Positions 1-12,972 of a stretch of 64,000 bases of DNA are shown here, piece after piece; the stretch's first letter is position 1; the number at the start of each line of letters is the position of its first letter. The notes under the pieces were generated by a model. The model saw nothing but the letters and a program-made list of their open reading frames with translations. It was not told where the DNA came from and made no database searches. A program made the translations under genes and the position numbers. Source of the DNA: Haemonchus contortus (taxonomy: Eukaryota; Nematoda; Chromadorea; Rhabditida; Trichostrongylidae); contig LS997563.1 of assembly GCA_000469685.2 (NCBI GenBank), positions 44,566,651 to 44,630,650 of the forward strand, written 5' to 3'.

Positions 1-1085
1 TGCTATTTATTATTCAAACGGTACCCACAGAGGACCACAAAGGATTCCGGGGATCTGTTGTCGACTAAGAGCATTTATAGAAAACTTCTCTTTTTGAGGG
101 AAAATTGATAAAAATCAGGTAAAGTAAAGGACGACGCAGGGGCAAAAAATGTCGCTTCACTTATGATTACCACCTTTTATCACTGTAGTTTTTACAGCAT
201 ACTGGTTGATTTCCAGAAAAATGAACAGAATAAAATTAAGTTTCTTAAGTAGAGTAGGCAAATTGTAATCTAAGCCGGAGTTCATGAAGTTCTCATCCCT
301 TGAATCCAATCCAAAGTTCCTTTTCAGAAGCTGTCAGGCTCACTAGAATTCTACGAAGATCGCTAGGTGGTGCAGAATTTACGGAGAGGACAGGAGCTCA
401 CTCTGAGAAAGAGAGTGACTTCTCAGCAATACCGATTTTTTAAGAAACCAGTAGTGAACTGCCCGGCTGTTGATAGAACAATTCTCCTTGATTGATGGCA
501 GACCCATGAATTTTCAAAGTGCATGCATGAATTTAATCATGAATGAACAATGAACTTATTTTCCATCCAAAATTATTTTTATGAAAAATTTTCCGAACCC
601 TGGTAATGAATACACTAAGGATCGAGTATGGTGTTAGGTAAGTGCTACGAGAGCTCACAACCGCACAGTTCGGAAAAATTAGAGCCGGTGAAAGGAGTTT
701 CGAGCAGCAGCAAAGGCCAGAAGCATCCAGGAGCTTTTATTCTGTCGAGAAACCTAAATTGATAAATTGCTGGCGATATTGCCTGAGAGAGCTGTCCCGA
801 AGGTGAAATTCAGTTTTCTGGGAGGGCGATTTATCCCAAACACTAGTTCACTTTTTACCCTGGAGCCCGATTGAAGTGCTTGGTATGAGTTGTAAATTAA
901 ACTAAATGGCGTCGGATCCGAGAAGAGGACAAAAAGAGATTGACATAGGGGGTGAGTGATAGATAGAAAGTGGCAGTTCAAAAGATGACTCGTACAGTTT
1001 GCATGACGAAATGTGATCAAAAAGGGGCGTGGCAAGTATCGAGTCAATCAGAAACTTGAGCTTAAATTAGCTATCGGCTGACAGT
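1..1085. other. Intergenic, no gene recognised
   Basis: I see no exon chain, domain or repeat that I can name here. The minus-strand open frame near 754-1047 has no family resemblance and no splice context, so I treat it as chance. Confidence 0.5.
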
Positions 1086-1342
1086 GGCTCTTGGTGCATT
1101 GGCAAACGAATCACTACAACACACCATGGTCCAGGGTTCGAATCCCTGATCGATCTGCACCCGCGCCAACCAAGCCTTCCATCCTTCCATAGCCGCTTAA
1201 TTGACTAGTTTGGGAGGTAAAATGACTGATTTACACATTGGCTGACCACCATAAGTCTCTAATAGATCACCTACGCATTCGAGACGTCAGTATGCCTCTG
1301 AATGTAAATCGAATGCGCATCTTAAAAACGGGACTGACTAAT
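1086..1342 (+). repeat. tRNA-derived SINE, copy 1
   Basis: The left end resembles the tRNA-like head of the other copies: an A-box-like stretch (TTGGTGCATTGGCAAACG) and a strong B box (GGTTCGAATCCC) about 40 bases on. The body that follows (CCAAGCCTTCCATC, then GGGAGGTAAAA, a GGCTGACCACC segment and a tail ending near GGGACTGACTAA) recurs in the same order at 12,973 and, reversed, at several other places in the window. The copy is diverged. It is not a functional tRNA, because no cloverleaf can be closed. Confidence 0.7.
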
Positions 1343-4190
1343 AGATGATAGAGGCTTCTTCCTTTCATTTTTGTAACCACTGGCTCTAAGATAAAGAATT
1401 ATTCCCCAGGGGAAATGGGCTGATTCCGATGACCTTTGTGGCAAGCACATGAAAAAGCTACAAAACTGAATGAAAGCGGAGACGACTCAATTGGACGAAA
1501 TCCGCTAAGGCAAAAGATCGCTTTCGGCAGAAATGAATGCATTCGTGCGCAAACATGATATCCTTCACCAATATGGCATTCATAGAATGGGCGACCAACA
1601 TAACATGTTTGTCTGAAATGCAGTGGAGGGCTACTAGGAGGCAATGGATTGCCCTTGTTCAAAGAAACAATCATCATCGAATGAAAACTAGTTATCGAGA
1701 GGCTTTTTATAATCCGAAACTGGATAAGAGAATAAAAGCAGAGAAGGAGCTAACTAGAAGTGTTGTTTCCAAAAATATGGAGAACAAAATACTAATTATC
1801 TAATCTATCGAGTAAAAACTACGTAACGTACTTTTGACCTCATTGAGTTTAGTTTAGGTAAGGTATTACTCCTTAATCAGACTCACTTCTTTCTTTTTCG
1901 TTTTTTCTTTTTTTTCCTTTTTGTTTTTGATGAAATTTACTTCTCAGTATAATTATTCCCTTGAATAAGTTAACTTTTTTTGACAACCTGTTTCTACCAA
2001 GTCGCTAGTAAATGCCTCTCGACTATCAAGCTTTCCTAGATTTGAACTCATTTTGTATTTCTCTACAGATTGGTTTAATAGCCATGGTGAATGCAGGTAA
2101 AGTGTTATCGCCTCTACAGGGAAGGGCGTGGTTCGCTTACCTGTGTACGTGTTTTTGTATCGTCTGCTTATATCGAGCCTGAGGAAGATCTACATAACGC
2201 TTGACTGATCGAAGGCAAAACATCGAATGATTCTAAATTTTTTAAAGTTCGACACTTATTGAACACAACATGCTGCTGACTTTCGTACAGTCAAGAAGGA
2301 GCTTCTCTGGATAGCCTTCAAAGCAAAATAAAATGAAATAGTGTAAAACAATGAGACGATTTTTTGGAATGTTGTTTTTGCGACAGGGTCTCTCGCTGCA
2401 ATGAATTATGCGGAGCCTTGTGAGATTGATGAGTTAAGCTCGATAAGCTTTGGTTTGAATGGAACCAAAACTTACTGACTAACTTGACATACGTACCCCC
2501 ATGTACTTCCTCAAATTTGGGTGTTGTAAGGACTGAGAGAGCAATGCCTCGGAATCACAATTACTGGCTCATGTCCTGTCTCTAAAGTCATTCTCACTGC
2601 TCATAACTCAGATATTCAGCCAAGCGAACAGTTAGAGGAGTTCCATCCATTTATCTGCTCTCCTAAAAACTCAAACTTTCAGTAGGACCACTTTTCTTTG
2701 GACCAGTTCTTTCCCACCCTAAAATCGTTTGATTAAGATTGCAAAGGATGAAGATTGCGAGAAAGCGACCACCAAAAGGGACTACAGATGCTATGAGCGA
2801 CAACAGAAAACAAGTTGACATTTCTACTGGAAGTGTGCATAACCAGTAGAAACTGCGATCTATCAAGCCTTCTAACACAATTTCCATTTGGTTGTGTAGA
2901 GATTGTAACAGTAGAACACCATTTCTTTCTACGCTTGAGAAAGCTTTCCTATTTGCTGCCGGAGGAAACTCTCGTTAGGCATTCTCTATGATGGTTTGGC
3001 GTGATTTAGAAAACACGCCGCACGTATTATGTTACCTCGAAAAACTTCAATGTATTCAAAAACTTCCTATCGCTTTCCCTCGAGCGATTCACTTTGCTTA
3101 GTCTAGAGAGATCTCAACTTTTACCTAGGACTCTTTATCCCTTTAAGGCAATCCCCCATAGGTGATTGTGAATACGATGACCTGTGGGATGTAATACCAT
3201 TATGAATCCTCAGCGGGGTTGCCATGCACACTAACCACTCCTCGGCTTTCTGCAGATACCTCAACGGAATTTCCTGATCGTATCACGCAAGTTTAACCAA
3301 TCCTACCAGCTTTTCACCTTGAAAACGAGGCCAAGGAGGAAGGAGGTGTCGATAGGGACCAAACGTATAGAAAAGGGGTTCTTGCCCTTCAACGAATTCG
3401 TTAAGAGCGCTGCATGAAGCCACGCCCTCTCTTTCGATGTCAACCCAACACTTCCTTTCGCTATTCGGGATAATTCCCAGAGTGAAACTAAAAAAAGGCT
3501 TATTTTTTACTCCTGCAGATGCTGGATCTTCAGAAACAATCAGTTGGGAGTGAGTTGGATGGCACTCTGTCATCGGATCATGGACACACTCTTTCTGATA
3601 CGGGGTCTAGTCTTTTTCAGTAAGTTTCCTTCACCCTTGTCATTTCTTTTAGTGGTTCTAGCAAACTTCTCAGAACGTTCGGTCAGAAAGGAAGGACAAT
3701 TGCATAGTGCACATCTCCTACTCCACTCTAGTCCTCCCTAACTCGATTACTCGTAACGAACGATGATTTTTCATAAAAACACATATTACGACTTAAGAAG
3801 AAACCAAATGGTCAACATTTCTCTGGACTGTTGCCTCGGATTAGCGAAAGTGGGACAGTGACGACATTCACGAGATTTGTGATCGAATCCCTGCAGACCA
3901 TTTCAGCTTAATTTGCCTAGGTTAACAGGAGGCACAGCTTCGCGTTCATACCTTGGTGAGGCAAAGGTGTTGTTGTGATATGTACAGTATCAGCTGAAAT
4001 TATAAAAGCTGACTGACTAGTATTATAAAACACTCGAAGTCTGGGAGACACCCGAAATTTGAAGAACTCCTAAGGTCGGACGGGATATGATGACAGCAGA
4101 GAGGGTGATTGAAAGTAATTCAGATCGGAGCAGAAAGCAAGTGCTGCTTGTTAACGTGTATCAGCTGAGGGTATTTACAAAAACTGTGAC
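1343..4190. other. Intergenic, no gene recognised
   Basis: Open frames such as 1537-1803 and 3544-3741 carry no motif I know and no convincing splice partners. A stretch near 3850-4015 contains GATCGAATCCC and may be a very decayed SINE, but the match is too weak to list separately. Confidence 0.4.
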
Positions 4191-4194
4191 CCAT

Positions 4195-4553
4195 ATTGAA
4201 TGACATTACCCGAAATCGGTGTTGAGCCTTTATTAGGCCCTATTCAGGCGGCTTATTGGCCCGACAATGCCCCATAAGAAAAATTGGTCCATGGTCTCAT
4301 GACAAAAACCGTACTGTTTGAATACTTCCTCGAAAGGCAGCATGATTTTGAGTGGAGCAGAATCTATTGAACGACATCACCCGAAATGGGTGTTGAGCCT
4401 ATTAGGGGCTGAGCCTATTAGGCCCTATTTAGGCGGCTTATTGGCCCGACAATGCCCCGTAAGAAAAATTGGTCCATGGTCTCATGGCAAAAACCGTACT
4501 CTTTGAATACTTCCTCGAAAGGCAGCATGATTTTGAGTGGAGCAGAATCTATA
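4195..4553. repeat. Tandem duplication, two units of about 175-185 bp
   Basis: Two adjacent units, roughly 4195-4372 and 4373-4553, are nearly identical. Both run from a GACATTACCCGAAAT or GACATCACCCGAAAT start, through GGCGGCTTATTGGCCCGACA and TTGGTCCATGGTCTCATG, to AGTGGAGCAGAATCTAT. The second unit has a small extra internal duplication (GAGCCTATTAGG twice). Few substitutions separate the units, so the duplication is recent. I see no open frame shared by both units that looks coding. Confidence 0.85.
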
Positions 4554-4559
4554 GGGTGG

Positions 4560-7430
4560 AGTTCGTATACAGGCGAGCTTGGATAGTATTCGGAGAATTC
4601 CGCTGCTTCATTCGGGACCGATCTGACGGTGAATTCAGCACATGTGAATGCAGAAGCTGATCCTAAAGCCAACAAGATGAACAAGCCAATAGCAGAACTC
4701 TCCCAACTCCTGAAATGAAATAAATCACGAACGTATCAGTTGCAGTGTCGGATAGCTTAACCTTCATATTCTTTCCAATACCTTCTTCATCTATATCTCC
4801 GTCATTAATCAGGCGCCTCCCAAGACATGATCCAGATTTATGAAGGTCAACTCTGATTCTATTTGAAAATTACTTCAGTTCAATGATTCCTTTCATTTTG
4901 CCTTTTTGGAATCTGAACTTCTCATTTCTTGCTAAAAACAACTTCTTTGCCTTCACAGTTCTCCCTATGTACAGGAAATACTTGGCAATACCGTTCAATT
5001 TCTGAGAGGAACGATTTGTGGGCTATTTGAAGGCGGGGTTCGCAGTATTTTTGAGGTATCTTTTTAAGTTACATAAGAAAATGATTGGTGTAGAATAGTG
5101 CATGGGCAGTTTTACGAGATTATGACGACGGAAGTGGCATGAAGTGGTCACTTATGTAGATAGATTTCAGCAGTATGCGATTACTTAAAGTGCTGGCAAC
5201 AGTAGGCAAAAACCTAATTGAGTGCCAATACTGTCTTCATGGGTAGCATCAAATCAAACCCAACTTCATCATCCGTACTCCTATCCTTCTTCCATCGGAA
5301 AGGGAGTAGGGAGAGAGAAGGTCAGGATAGTAAGCAGTCGATGTACCAGTTCGGAAGATCAGCCGTTGTCAATTTTCAAAATGTGTGCCCACTGTGAATG
5401 GTGCAGTCCCCACAAGGCTAGCAAAACACGTCCGCTTTTGGGCGTGGATGTCGACGGAGCCAGTGCTCGAATCTTTAACATAGAGCGTTTTCTTTTCGAC
5501 CTTTCAGCACCTCATATGGCAAACTTGCGGACCACACGTTGGTCCCAGTTGGAAAGCTCGAGAGCCTTACTCATAATGAATTACGCCTTCAAGTCACAAC
5601 ATGGCTCAACGATCACAGAACTTATGGCTTAGGATTTTGCCCTTTAATCGATATGCCACAAATCCAATTTATCTGGGATGGTAGAGCATTCTGATATTCA
5701 CTACACTTGACCGGTACTCGCCCTCCACAAGCAAGCTTTTCATCCCTTTGGAGTTGGTTGACTTGTACCAGACGCGTCTGGGTGGATAAAAGTACTGTCC
5801 TGGTCGTCAGCTGGCACCTGCAACCCCTCCTATAGGCATTATACCCAAGCAAACGCCATTAAAATTGCGCTTAGAAGTCTAGTGAGGATCTCGTCTCAAG
5901 TCGAAAGCGCTTCCTGTCTGAGTCCTTTCAAAATCCCTATCGGTCACCACAGAAAGAAGTGGGGGGCTATCAGCAACATAGCGATCTTTTTTTCAGTCAC
6001 ACTCCAACACACATTAAATTGTGCTGTACTTTGCTACCGGAACTTCTGTACTTTTTGAGGCTTAGTAAAAAGTTAAAGTATGCGAACAGAGAATCGAGTT
6101 AGCATGAAACATCCACTCGATCACGTGGTTGCGCCACAGAAATGATAGCACCTGAAACGTTCCATTTTTTCATGCAGGCGAACTGCTTTTTCTCGCTTCT
6201 ACTCAATGGTTTCCACTTGGCCACTGTTCATTTTCGCTTCCGTTCAAAAGATTGAGCGTCCAAAGATATTTGACTAGGCTGATCAGTAAGAAAGAATCAG
6301 CTCCGTAAATGGTTAATTACAACTTCTTCCTTAGGAACAATGCAGCCATAAGTTATGATATTCGGGCCAGAAGAGAGTCTTCAAGAGAGATAGCACTGTT
6401 CAGTGTGAAAAGATGTCTAAGATGTCTGTCTGTTTCGATTTAAGTTACTTTTTCCAAAAACAAAACAACGATTACTAATTAAAAATCCGCGGTTGAGATC
6501 AAAAGGCTTACTTTAACCTGGTTACAAATTGACTTAATGCTAGGAGCTTCTGCACACAATCTCCACTGGTGTCCCACAATCGCTGAAATGAAAACAACTT
6601 GATAGAAATCTCAAGGAGTACAAGCCAAAGAGCCAGAAAAAAAACATGCAGCCTTTGATGAGGCTTGACCCCGAAACTCTAGAGACCTTTTGCTTCGAAA
6701 GTTGTCAGTGCGAGTGAGTTGCAGAATACGGAAACTCTGTTTTGTTGGAAGGCCTAAGTATACAGAGTCTCTTTTGAAAAAATCTACCATACGGCAGGGT
6801 ATAAAGGGGTAGTACAACTGTCAAAATATTAAAGAAATCAATGAAAAAATTTTCACTACTCACAGTATCTTTTTTTACAACACAAATCAGAAATTTCAGT
6901 AATTCCTAAAACTTTAGTAGAGATACAAAAATGTAATCAGATTAGGTAGACAATAGTAATAGAGGATAACGAGCTGATCAATTAAGGGTAACATTCGAGC
7001 TGAGAAAGGACTCAGATGAGAAAGGACACAGCTCAGATGTTGTCACTTCGGGATGTTATTTCATGTTCGTATTCTACGCCGAGAATCCTTTCGGCCATTA
7101 AAAGGATCTCCTGTCAACTAACCTCCAGCAATTCCTGTTCTTAACGTACGCAGTGCGATTTTGCGGATCCCATTGGATTCGAGAAAAAAACCCCACGCCT
7201 CGAGGTCGACCAATCGGAGGCGGTACAGAGTACAATGAGTTGATTGAATTTAACTTGTGAAATCATCTGTATAGATAGCTATACCATGCATATGAAAAGC
7301 AAATAAATAAAAACAAATAAATAAATAATTGCTCATTCGGAATTATGCGTTTGGATTTGAAGGCGTTTCATCAGAAAAAAAAGTAGTCACCAGTTTAAAA
7401 TCTAAGTTTTGGCAACGATACGAGTCATTT
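4560..7430. other. Intergenic, no gene recognised
   Basis: A 136-codon plus-strand open frame at 5222-5632 is the longest here. It has no signal peptide, no recognised domain and no splice partners, so I do not call it a gene. The rest shows no repeat shared with other parts of the window. Confidence 0.4.
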
Positions 7431-7431
7431 G

Positions 7432-7680
7432 TGAGATGCGCACCCGAACTCAACTCCTTTCCAGAAATATAGAGGTGTTTGGATGCGTAGGTGGCCTATA
7501 CAATGAGTTTCATTGGTCAGACGATGGTTTCTCGGTCACTTCTTCTACTATCCGAGCGAGTCTGAATCCAATCAAGCGACATTGGAGGGATGGAAGGCCT
7601 GATTGTCCTAGGCGAGTATTGATCTCATGGTCATGCCTATGTGATAGTGCCCTACTTGACACAACACCACCATTGCCCTT
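7432..7680 (-). repeat. tRNA-derived SINE, copy 2 (reverse)
   Basis: Read on the minus strand this follows the family order: a decayed tRNA-like head at the right end, the CTTCCATCCCTCC body segment, then a segment whose plus-strand form is GTAGGTGGCCTATACAATGAG next to TTGGTCAG. The same TGGCCTATACAATGA string recurs at 17,190, 45,965 and (varied) 57,210 and 59,935. Confidence 0.65.
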
Positions 7681-8630
7681 TGCACCAACAGTGATTCAAC
7701 GGCGACTTCATTCATTCTATCACGCACTTTAAATCTTTGGAATCTTTCGCTAATTGCTAGTTTGAGGTTTTTTTATCTTCTATAGTTTCAGTGCTTTCTA
7801 TAAATCATTCGATTATAATGACAATTGAAAAAGTGGCCTTAATAATGTTCTGAAGAGTTATTGCGCTACAACGTTATTTCGCCTCACTTCATCTCGATAA
7901 TGACAGCCGATCGTCGACGAAGATTTATTTCGCCCCATCAAACTACATACCCAAACCACCAACACCGACCACCCATGCTTGACCGCTATCCGTTCGTGAC
8001 CAGTCCTATTCCCTTGCACTTTCTTTTCGACCCCACCCCACCCACACCTTTGAGATGTCCTTCTCATTGAAACAATCACGATGCTATCTCTCAGCTGACA
8101 TTATTAATCAACTTCTTAGCCAGTTTTGTTAAAATAGAACCAAAGTGTGAGAAAGGTGACTCTGCTCGAGGATCAGAGTTGGCTCTTCCATTGTTTTTGA
8201 TATGTTGATCTATCTTGCGTCATGGCTGAATTCTTCTTCTCATTTACTATTTCCTGATCAATCCGCAATTTGCCCAACGAGCTCATCATTGAGCTCCTCT
8301 TCTCGATGTTTTCCAAGCTACACTCACTCTGTAAGCTTATAGCATCAGCCTAAGCTCTGTGGACCTGCCAAGTTAGTTTTTTGGTCTAAAAGCATGACTG
8401 TTCTCCCTCTCACTCGAAGTTTTGAGAAGTTTTCACTATATCCTGTGTTCATGACAGACTTAAAAACTGGTAACCACATCTAATAACGATAGCGTCATAA
8501 AATGAAGGCAATGGAATGCTGCGCAGTATGTAGGAAAGCGCTCGGTTGTTTTCAATACGAAATCTTTGTAAGGGTCGCTGACATTACGTCTCAGATCACA
8601 GGACGTAGTAACCTCGTTTCGGAACACGCC
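7681..8630. other. Intergenic, possible LINE debris
   Basis: No gene is recognised. The right part, from about 8500, may be decayed reverse-transcriptase sequence belonging to the LINE remnant that follows, but the frame is broken and nothing diagnostic remains. Confidence 0.3.
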
Positions 8631-8635
8631 ATGCA

Positions 8636-8965
8636 TTGAGCTTCCTTTCGGGAGTGAAAATTCACTCAACTGCATACTATCATGTAGGACATACATATTT
8701 CGATCTTTGTATGGTTCACAAACTTATACACGGCACGTGTGGTCACGGTTCCAATGCCTTCAAGCTGACACATTGGAGGACAAGGGGTGGCTTTATGAAG
8801 ATTTCTTTGGCACTTCCTAAAGCTAACTTGCGAGCGAGTAGCTTTACCTTCAGGGCTGGCAGTGATTATCTAAGAGTGGTGAAAGGCGTCTTTTCATCGC
8901 TAGCGCAATTCAAACGCCAAGTAGTTAAGTTGGTGCTGAAGGGAACAGGTGGTAACATCCCCTGA
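8636..8965 (+). mobile_element. LINE (CR1/Dong-like) ORF2 3'-end remnant
   Basis: This 109-codon open frame resembles the far C-terminus of non-LTR retrotransposon polyproteins. The order is a FDLCMVHKLIHG-type segment (compare 'LxxCYKIIHG'), a Thr-Arg-Gly turn (here TRGG), an LRAS segment followed by a position where 'SLP' would be expected, and a final LAQFKRQV ('FKRRL'-like) helix before the stop. Those landmarks are typical of the region downstream of the reverse transcriptase in CR1/jockey-type LINEs. No YxDD or endonuclease motif is visible upstream, so this is a 5'-truncated, dead copy. The family assignment is inference from pattern memory. Confidence 0.55.
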
Positions 8966-11565
8966 AACTGATTAACTAACTAATATATTCTTGTATTACG
9001 CATTGGTTGCTTGTGCAATAGTTCAATATGTATATACATTCTGTTTTATTTTCTTTCTTACGTTTGCCTTCCGCAGGCGTAATAAACTTATATAACTTAT
9101 CTCCAGTACTTGTTCAATATGATAGCTTGCAGTTGTGGGCCAAAGTTCTAGTGCAGTGTTCTGCAGATGCCCCATAGTAAGTTCCACAGAGAAGCTCTGT
9201 ACTGATGTGAACTCCTACTCGTTTCTGTAGCGTTCTTCCCACACGTTTTTGAAGGGCCTGTTTGGGAGGATAGCAACACTTCTCGGGAAGTCGACTTTCT
9301 ACCCTAGGCCACTACAAGGGTTTGAAGGTCACTACTAGTAGCATCCCTAACTTGGGTGGGTAAACTTGTGACACATCACAAGTGCGGTTCATTAATACCA
9401 TATGGTTTGTACGTTACCCCCATATCTATTCCTCGAGTAATTCTGGTGACGAATACGGGAAGAGTCTCACCTTGTCAAGAGTCTACAGCAAATCCACATC
9501 TGCGGAGATATCGAAAAATGCCGACAAGCTGGGAGGCGATTCGTTCAAAGAAGCAGCTCAAACATGAAATTCTCCCCGAACCTGACCAATCTGACCCCTT
9601 TTCCCTTTCGTAAATGCGTCCAATTCCTCCTTAAATAACCAAGGGCGACCAGTCCGTTGCGATTTATGGGGCTCAATATTGATCCTGATTGTGGCGGAAT
9701 CAGTGGATGAGTAAAAAGGGGATCACAAGGATATTATAGCTTCCCGAAGACCCAGACAACAGGGTGCCTTACAGTGTTTACTTTACATTTTACGATGCAG
9801 CTCCGTAATCCGCGATGATAAAAAACCGTTCGTAGAGATATTCTCGTTTGGCTTCGGCAATGAATCTCTACTTTCTCCATCAACAAAAGGGAATGATTGT
9901 GTGACCAAAATGGACACAGAATTGCGGAATTGCGCATCTCGACGATTGAATGTCATGGATTGGAATGTACGAAAACGAAAGCAGATTTCAACGGGTGAAA
10001 TGGAGAACTTAAAAAGTCGTCTTGAAGTCTATAAAACCCCTCACGCAACAGTGGAACCGTATCGTGAAGATAAACGTTTGTGAATTTGAATTGCAAAAAC
10101 TGTGCCAGATTTCATGGGTGTTCAATCAAACAATCCGAAACGCTTCTCTAAGGAGACACACTTCTTTGTTGTATGACTTTCACTTCCTTTCTCCCCTCTT
10201 TGTCCCTTTTTCCTTTTCTTTTCTAGGTCTCAAGTAGTTTTGCAACTAGTAAGAGTCCATCCGTTTATGAGGCATAAAAAGCCAGTGAAACTGGCGCTAC
10301 TGTGAAAGTGGACTACGACGCCGTGGTTGATGTTAAGACTCCATCCAAACAATTCTTCAACTTTTATTCCTCTAGTCTTATACTTCGGTACGATTTCAGC
10401 AGTCAAAGAACGAATTAGTCAAAAACTTGAACTTTTCGGGGTCGATTAGTCTTGTTCTTGTTGCACGTTCACGAAATCGACTTACATATAGAGCCCTAAT
10501 GGCGTTCGAAGGTGTTCTAAGATTAATTAATGAAAGTTTGTAAGCGTCCTTGAATGTTCACAAGGGCTCCTAGTCTCTCTCCTCTTTTTTCCAAGATGGG
10601 TTTGATACTGTCTACCCAATCCTAGAGGGATGACGGACTGATCGACATAAATTGGGTACGGATTTTGAATTTGATCGTGTTCTTTCATATACATCTGGAC
10701 CGGAATCTGCTGGAAAATTTTTGTCTTTAAAAAGGAGTTGAGTCAGTCCCGGGATAGGCTGGATATTCAGCTCTAAATTAGAATCGCAGTGGCGCTCAAA
10801 CATGGCCCCACAAAGTCATTTACGAATACAACCCGGTGACTAACCCTGGTTTTAACTCTCTCCCTGGCTATTTAGCCATCCATACACCGCCCTCAGTGGT
10901 ATGGAGAATTGAGTGTCTTGAGAAGTTCGACTCGGGACTCGATCTTGGACCCCGAACATAGCAATTGCAGTCTCTGCAGCTGCTCTTTGATCATCTAATA
11001 GGACAATAATGATCATGGTTCAAACTGTTCTCCAGAAAGACTTCATGAAAACAAAGTGTCTGGACTCATGTGTGGCCTCCAAAATGATTTGCGTAAACCA
11101 GATCAGGTCCAGTTTTTTACTCTCTTTCATACAGGTCTTATAGCAACTGATGAAGAACTTGGCTGGCGAGATCTGCATTCCATTTGGGATTGTGAATAGG
11201 ATTGAAGTTCCTTTTCTACTACTAAACCGTTTGCAATTCTAGAAAAACTCTCTCAAAGCCTTCTCAAACTACTGGTCGATAGTCGATTACTCCTGTAAAA
11301 CAATCGGGAACAAATCTTATCCCTCGCTACAACAGACATCCGCCGTTTTCATTTGAACTCCGGTGAGAACTCGCTATTCCAAGTGATTTCTTCAGTTGAA
11401 GTCGTTCGTTCATTTGAAAGAAGACGTCGTGGAAATTGTCCACGCTGTACATTTTCTGACGTTTATGACGGTCTAGACAAGCAAATGACATCTAGACCCG
11501 CTCTGTCGTCCGATCCTCAGGTTTCTAGACTAAACTGGATCAGAAACATTAACTATTCAAGATGA
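8966..11565. other. Intergenic, no gene recognised
   Basis: Several short open frames occur (9356-9613, 10022-10237) without motifs or supporting splice signals. Frame 11353-11565 is in phase with the candidate gene that follows but is separated from it by a TGA directly before that gene's ATG. Confidence 0.4.
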
Positions 11566-11962
11566 ATGGATTGCGTTATGAACTGGAATTCATGGTCACT
11601 CTTCGCCTTTTTACTATTCGTCATCATTTACTTCCATATTTGCCTCTCACTCCATCAGTTTCTGCCCATCACCGAAAAATTGCTGGCTGAGTCCAAATTG
11701 GACCAGACCTACATTTCTGCTCTCTTAGACCCTTCTATAGATGTCATACATAATTCGCTAATGGCTTCTGTCGGACAATCGGGAAGCCGTTCACATTTGC
11801 TACGGTATGACACCCTCATTTCGATACCTTTCATAGTTATGCGCTTTCTCTAGCCGGCTCGTTACTGTTGTGTCGTGTAGGAAGGGAGAGAATTGGAAAG
11901 TTAGTATCGGCTACGCGACGCTGAGGGGCTTCAATAGCTGGATCAAAAGTCGAAAGCTCTGA
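11566..11962 (+). CDS. Candidate two-exon small membrane or secreted protein
   Basis: Weak candidate. Exon 1 (11566-11804) opens with ATG, has a second ATG five codons on, and is followed by a long hydrophobic stretch (residues about 10-30, SLFAFLLFVIIYFHICLSL) that could be a signal anchor. A GTATGA donor and a GTGTAG acceptor define a 76-nt intron (11805-11880), a size typical of nematodes. Exon 2 (11881-11962) continues in frame and ends at TGA, giving about 106 residues. The C-terminal part is basic and aromatic (WKVSIGYATLRGF). I recognise no family. In favour are the in-phase splice and the hydrophobic N-terminus. Against are the lack of homology, the isolated setting and the repeat-rich surroundings; it could be chance or a pseudogene. 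Confidence 0.25.
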
Positions 11963-12615
11963 TTCTGCTCAAGCTGAGGCTTCTTCAAAGGTCGTCGATA
12001 TCAAAGTTATGATAATGCGTGATAACCTCTTGTGATAATTTCGTGCCATTAATTTCCCTTTTTTATTTTTCCCTTTTTTACTACTTTTCGGAATTCGATA
12101 CTAATTTCGAGCTTCGGATTAATTCGTCCTAATTTCATGTTTGCAAACGACCATTTTTGATTCATTCATTCGCAAATCACTCAAGTCTCGGAGTTTTTTT
12201 CTGTTCTACGACTTGTCGTCGAACAGTCCCATTATTTTACAAACATGTTTCCACATTAGTCGATGATGTCTACAGCGACGGTCTGAGTAAATTGAAATAC
12301 CGTAATTCCTGTTGATTTAGGGAGAATCCCACATAGGTTTACGATAGCCTTGAAAGACCACCGTTGGAATACGTAAGGTCAGAACTAATCAACAATAAAT
12401 GATTCTCGGGCTGACAGACTCTGCCATTCTTCCCATAGTCAGGAAGTTAGAATAGGTGATAATCTCCTTTTTTTATTTCGAGAAAAACCACCATGACCTA
12501 TGATGGATGTTCCAAAAATTACCGTAAATATTTCATAGCTTCCTGCTTTTCTTGTAACTTATCGATGGAGGATAAATTAGGTTGAATTATAAAGTCTTTG
12601 TCCTATCCACTGACA
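11963..12615. other. Intergenic, no gene recognised
   Basis: AT-rich sequence with T-tracts; I see no exon or repeat that I can support. Confidence 0.4.
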
Positions 12616-12619
12616 TATT

Positions 12620-12866
12620 AAGATGTGCTCTCGAATTCGAGTTACATTCAGAAGCGTAGAGGGGTTTGAATGCGAATGTGTCCTATTCAATGACTGGCGG
12701 TGGTCAGCCGTTATTCAAGTCAGAGCTGTTATCCTCTCAGACAATTCTATTACAAATCGACAGCACCAGAGGGATAGAAACCTGAGTGAGTATCCTTGGA
12801 AGATTCAAGCTCTGGACCATGCCTGTGTGTTGATGCGCCACTTGCCACTACACTACCCCTGGCAGT
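12620..12866 (-). repeat. tRNA-derived SINE, copy 3 (reverse)
   Basis: In reverse orientation it carries the family landmarks: a CAATGACTGGCGGTGGTCAGCC segment, a TTATCCTCTCAG segment, and at its right end the tRNA-like head (plus strand CGCCACTTGCCACTACACTACC). It lies only about 100 bp from the forward copy at 12,973, so the two form an inverted pair. Confidence 0.7.
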
Positions 12867-12972
12867 AATAACATATCACTAACGATTGACAAATCAATAT
12901 TCTAGCAGTGAAAACATTTAAAACGCCTTACCTGTCACATATTGGCTCCATGAATAATGCTTTTCTCATCGT

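Noticed and set aside
5222..5632. 136-codon open frame
   Set aside because: No domain, signal peptide or splice partners; amino-acid use looks random.
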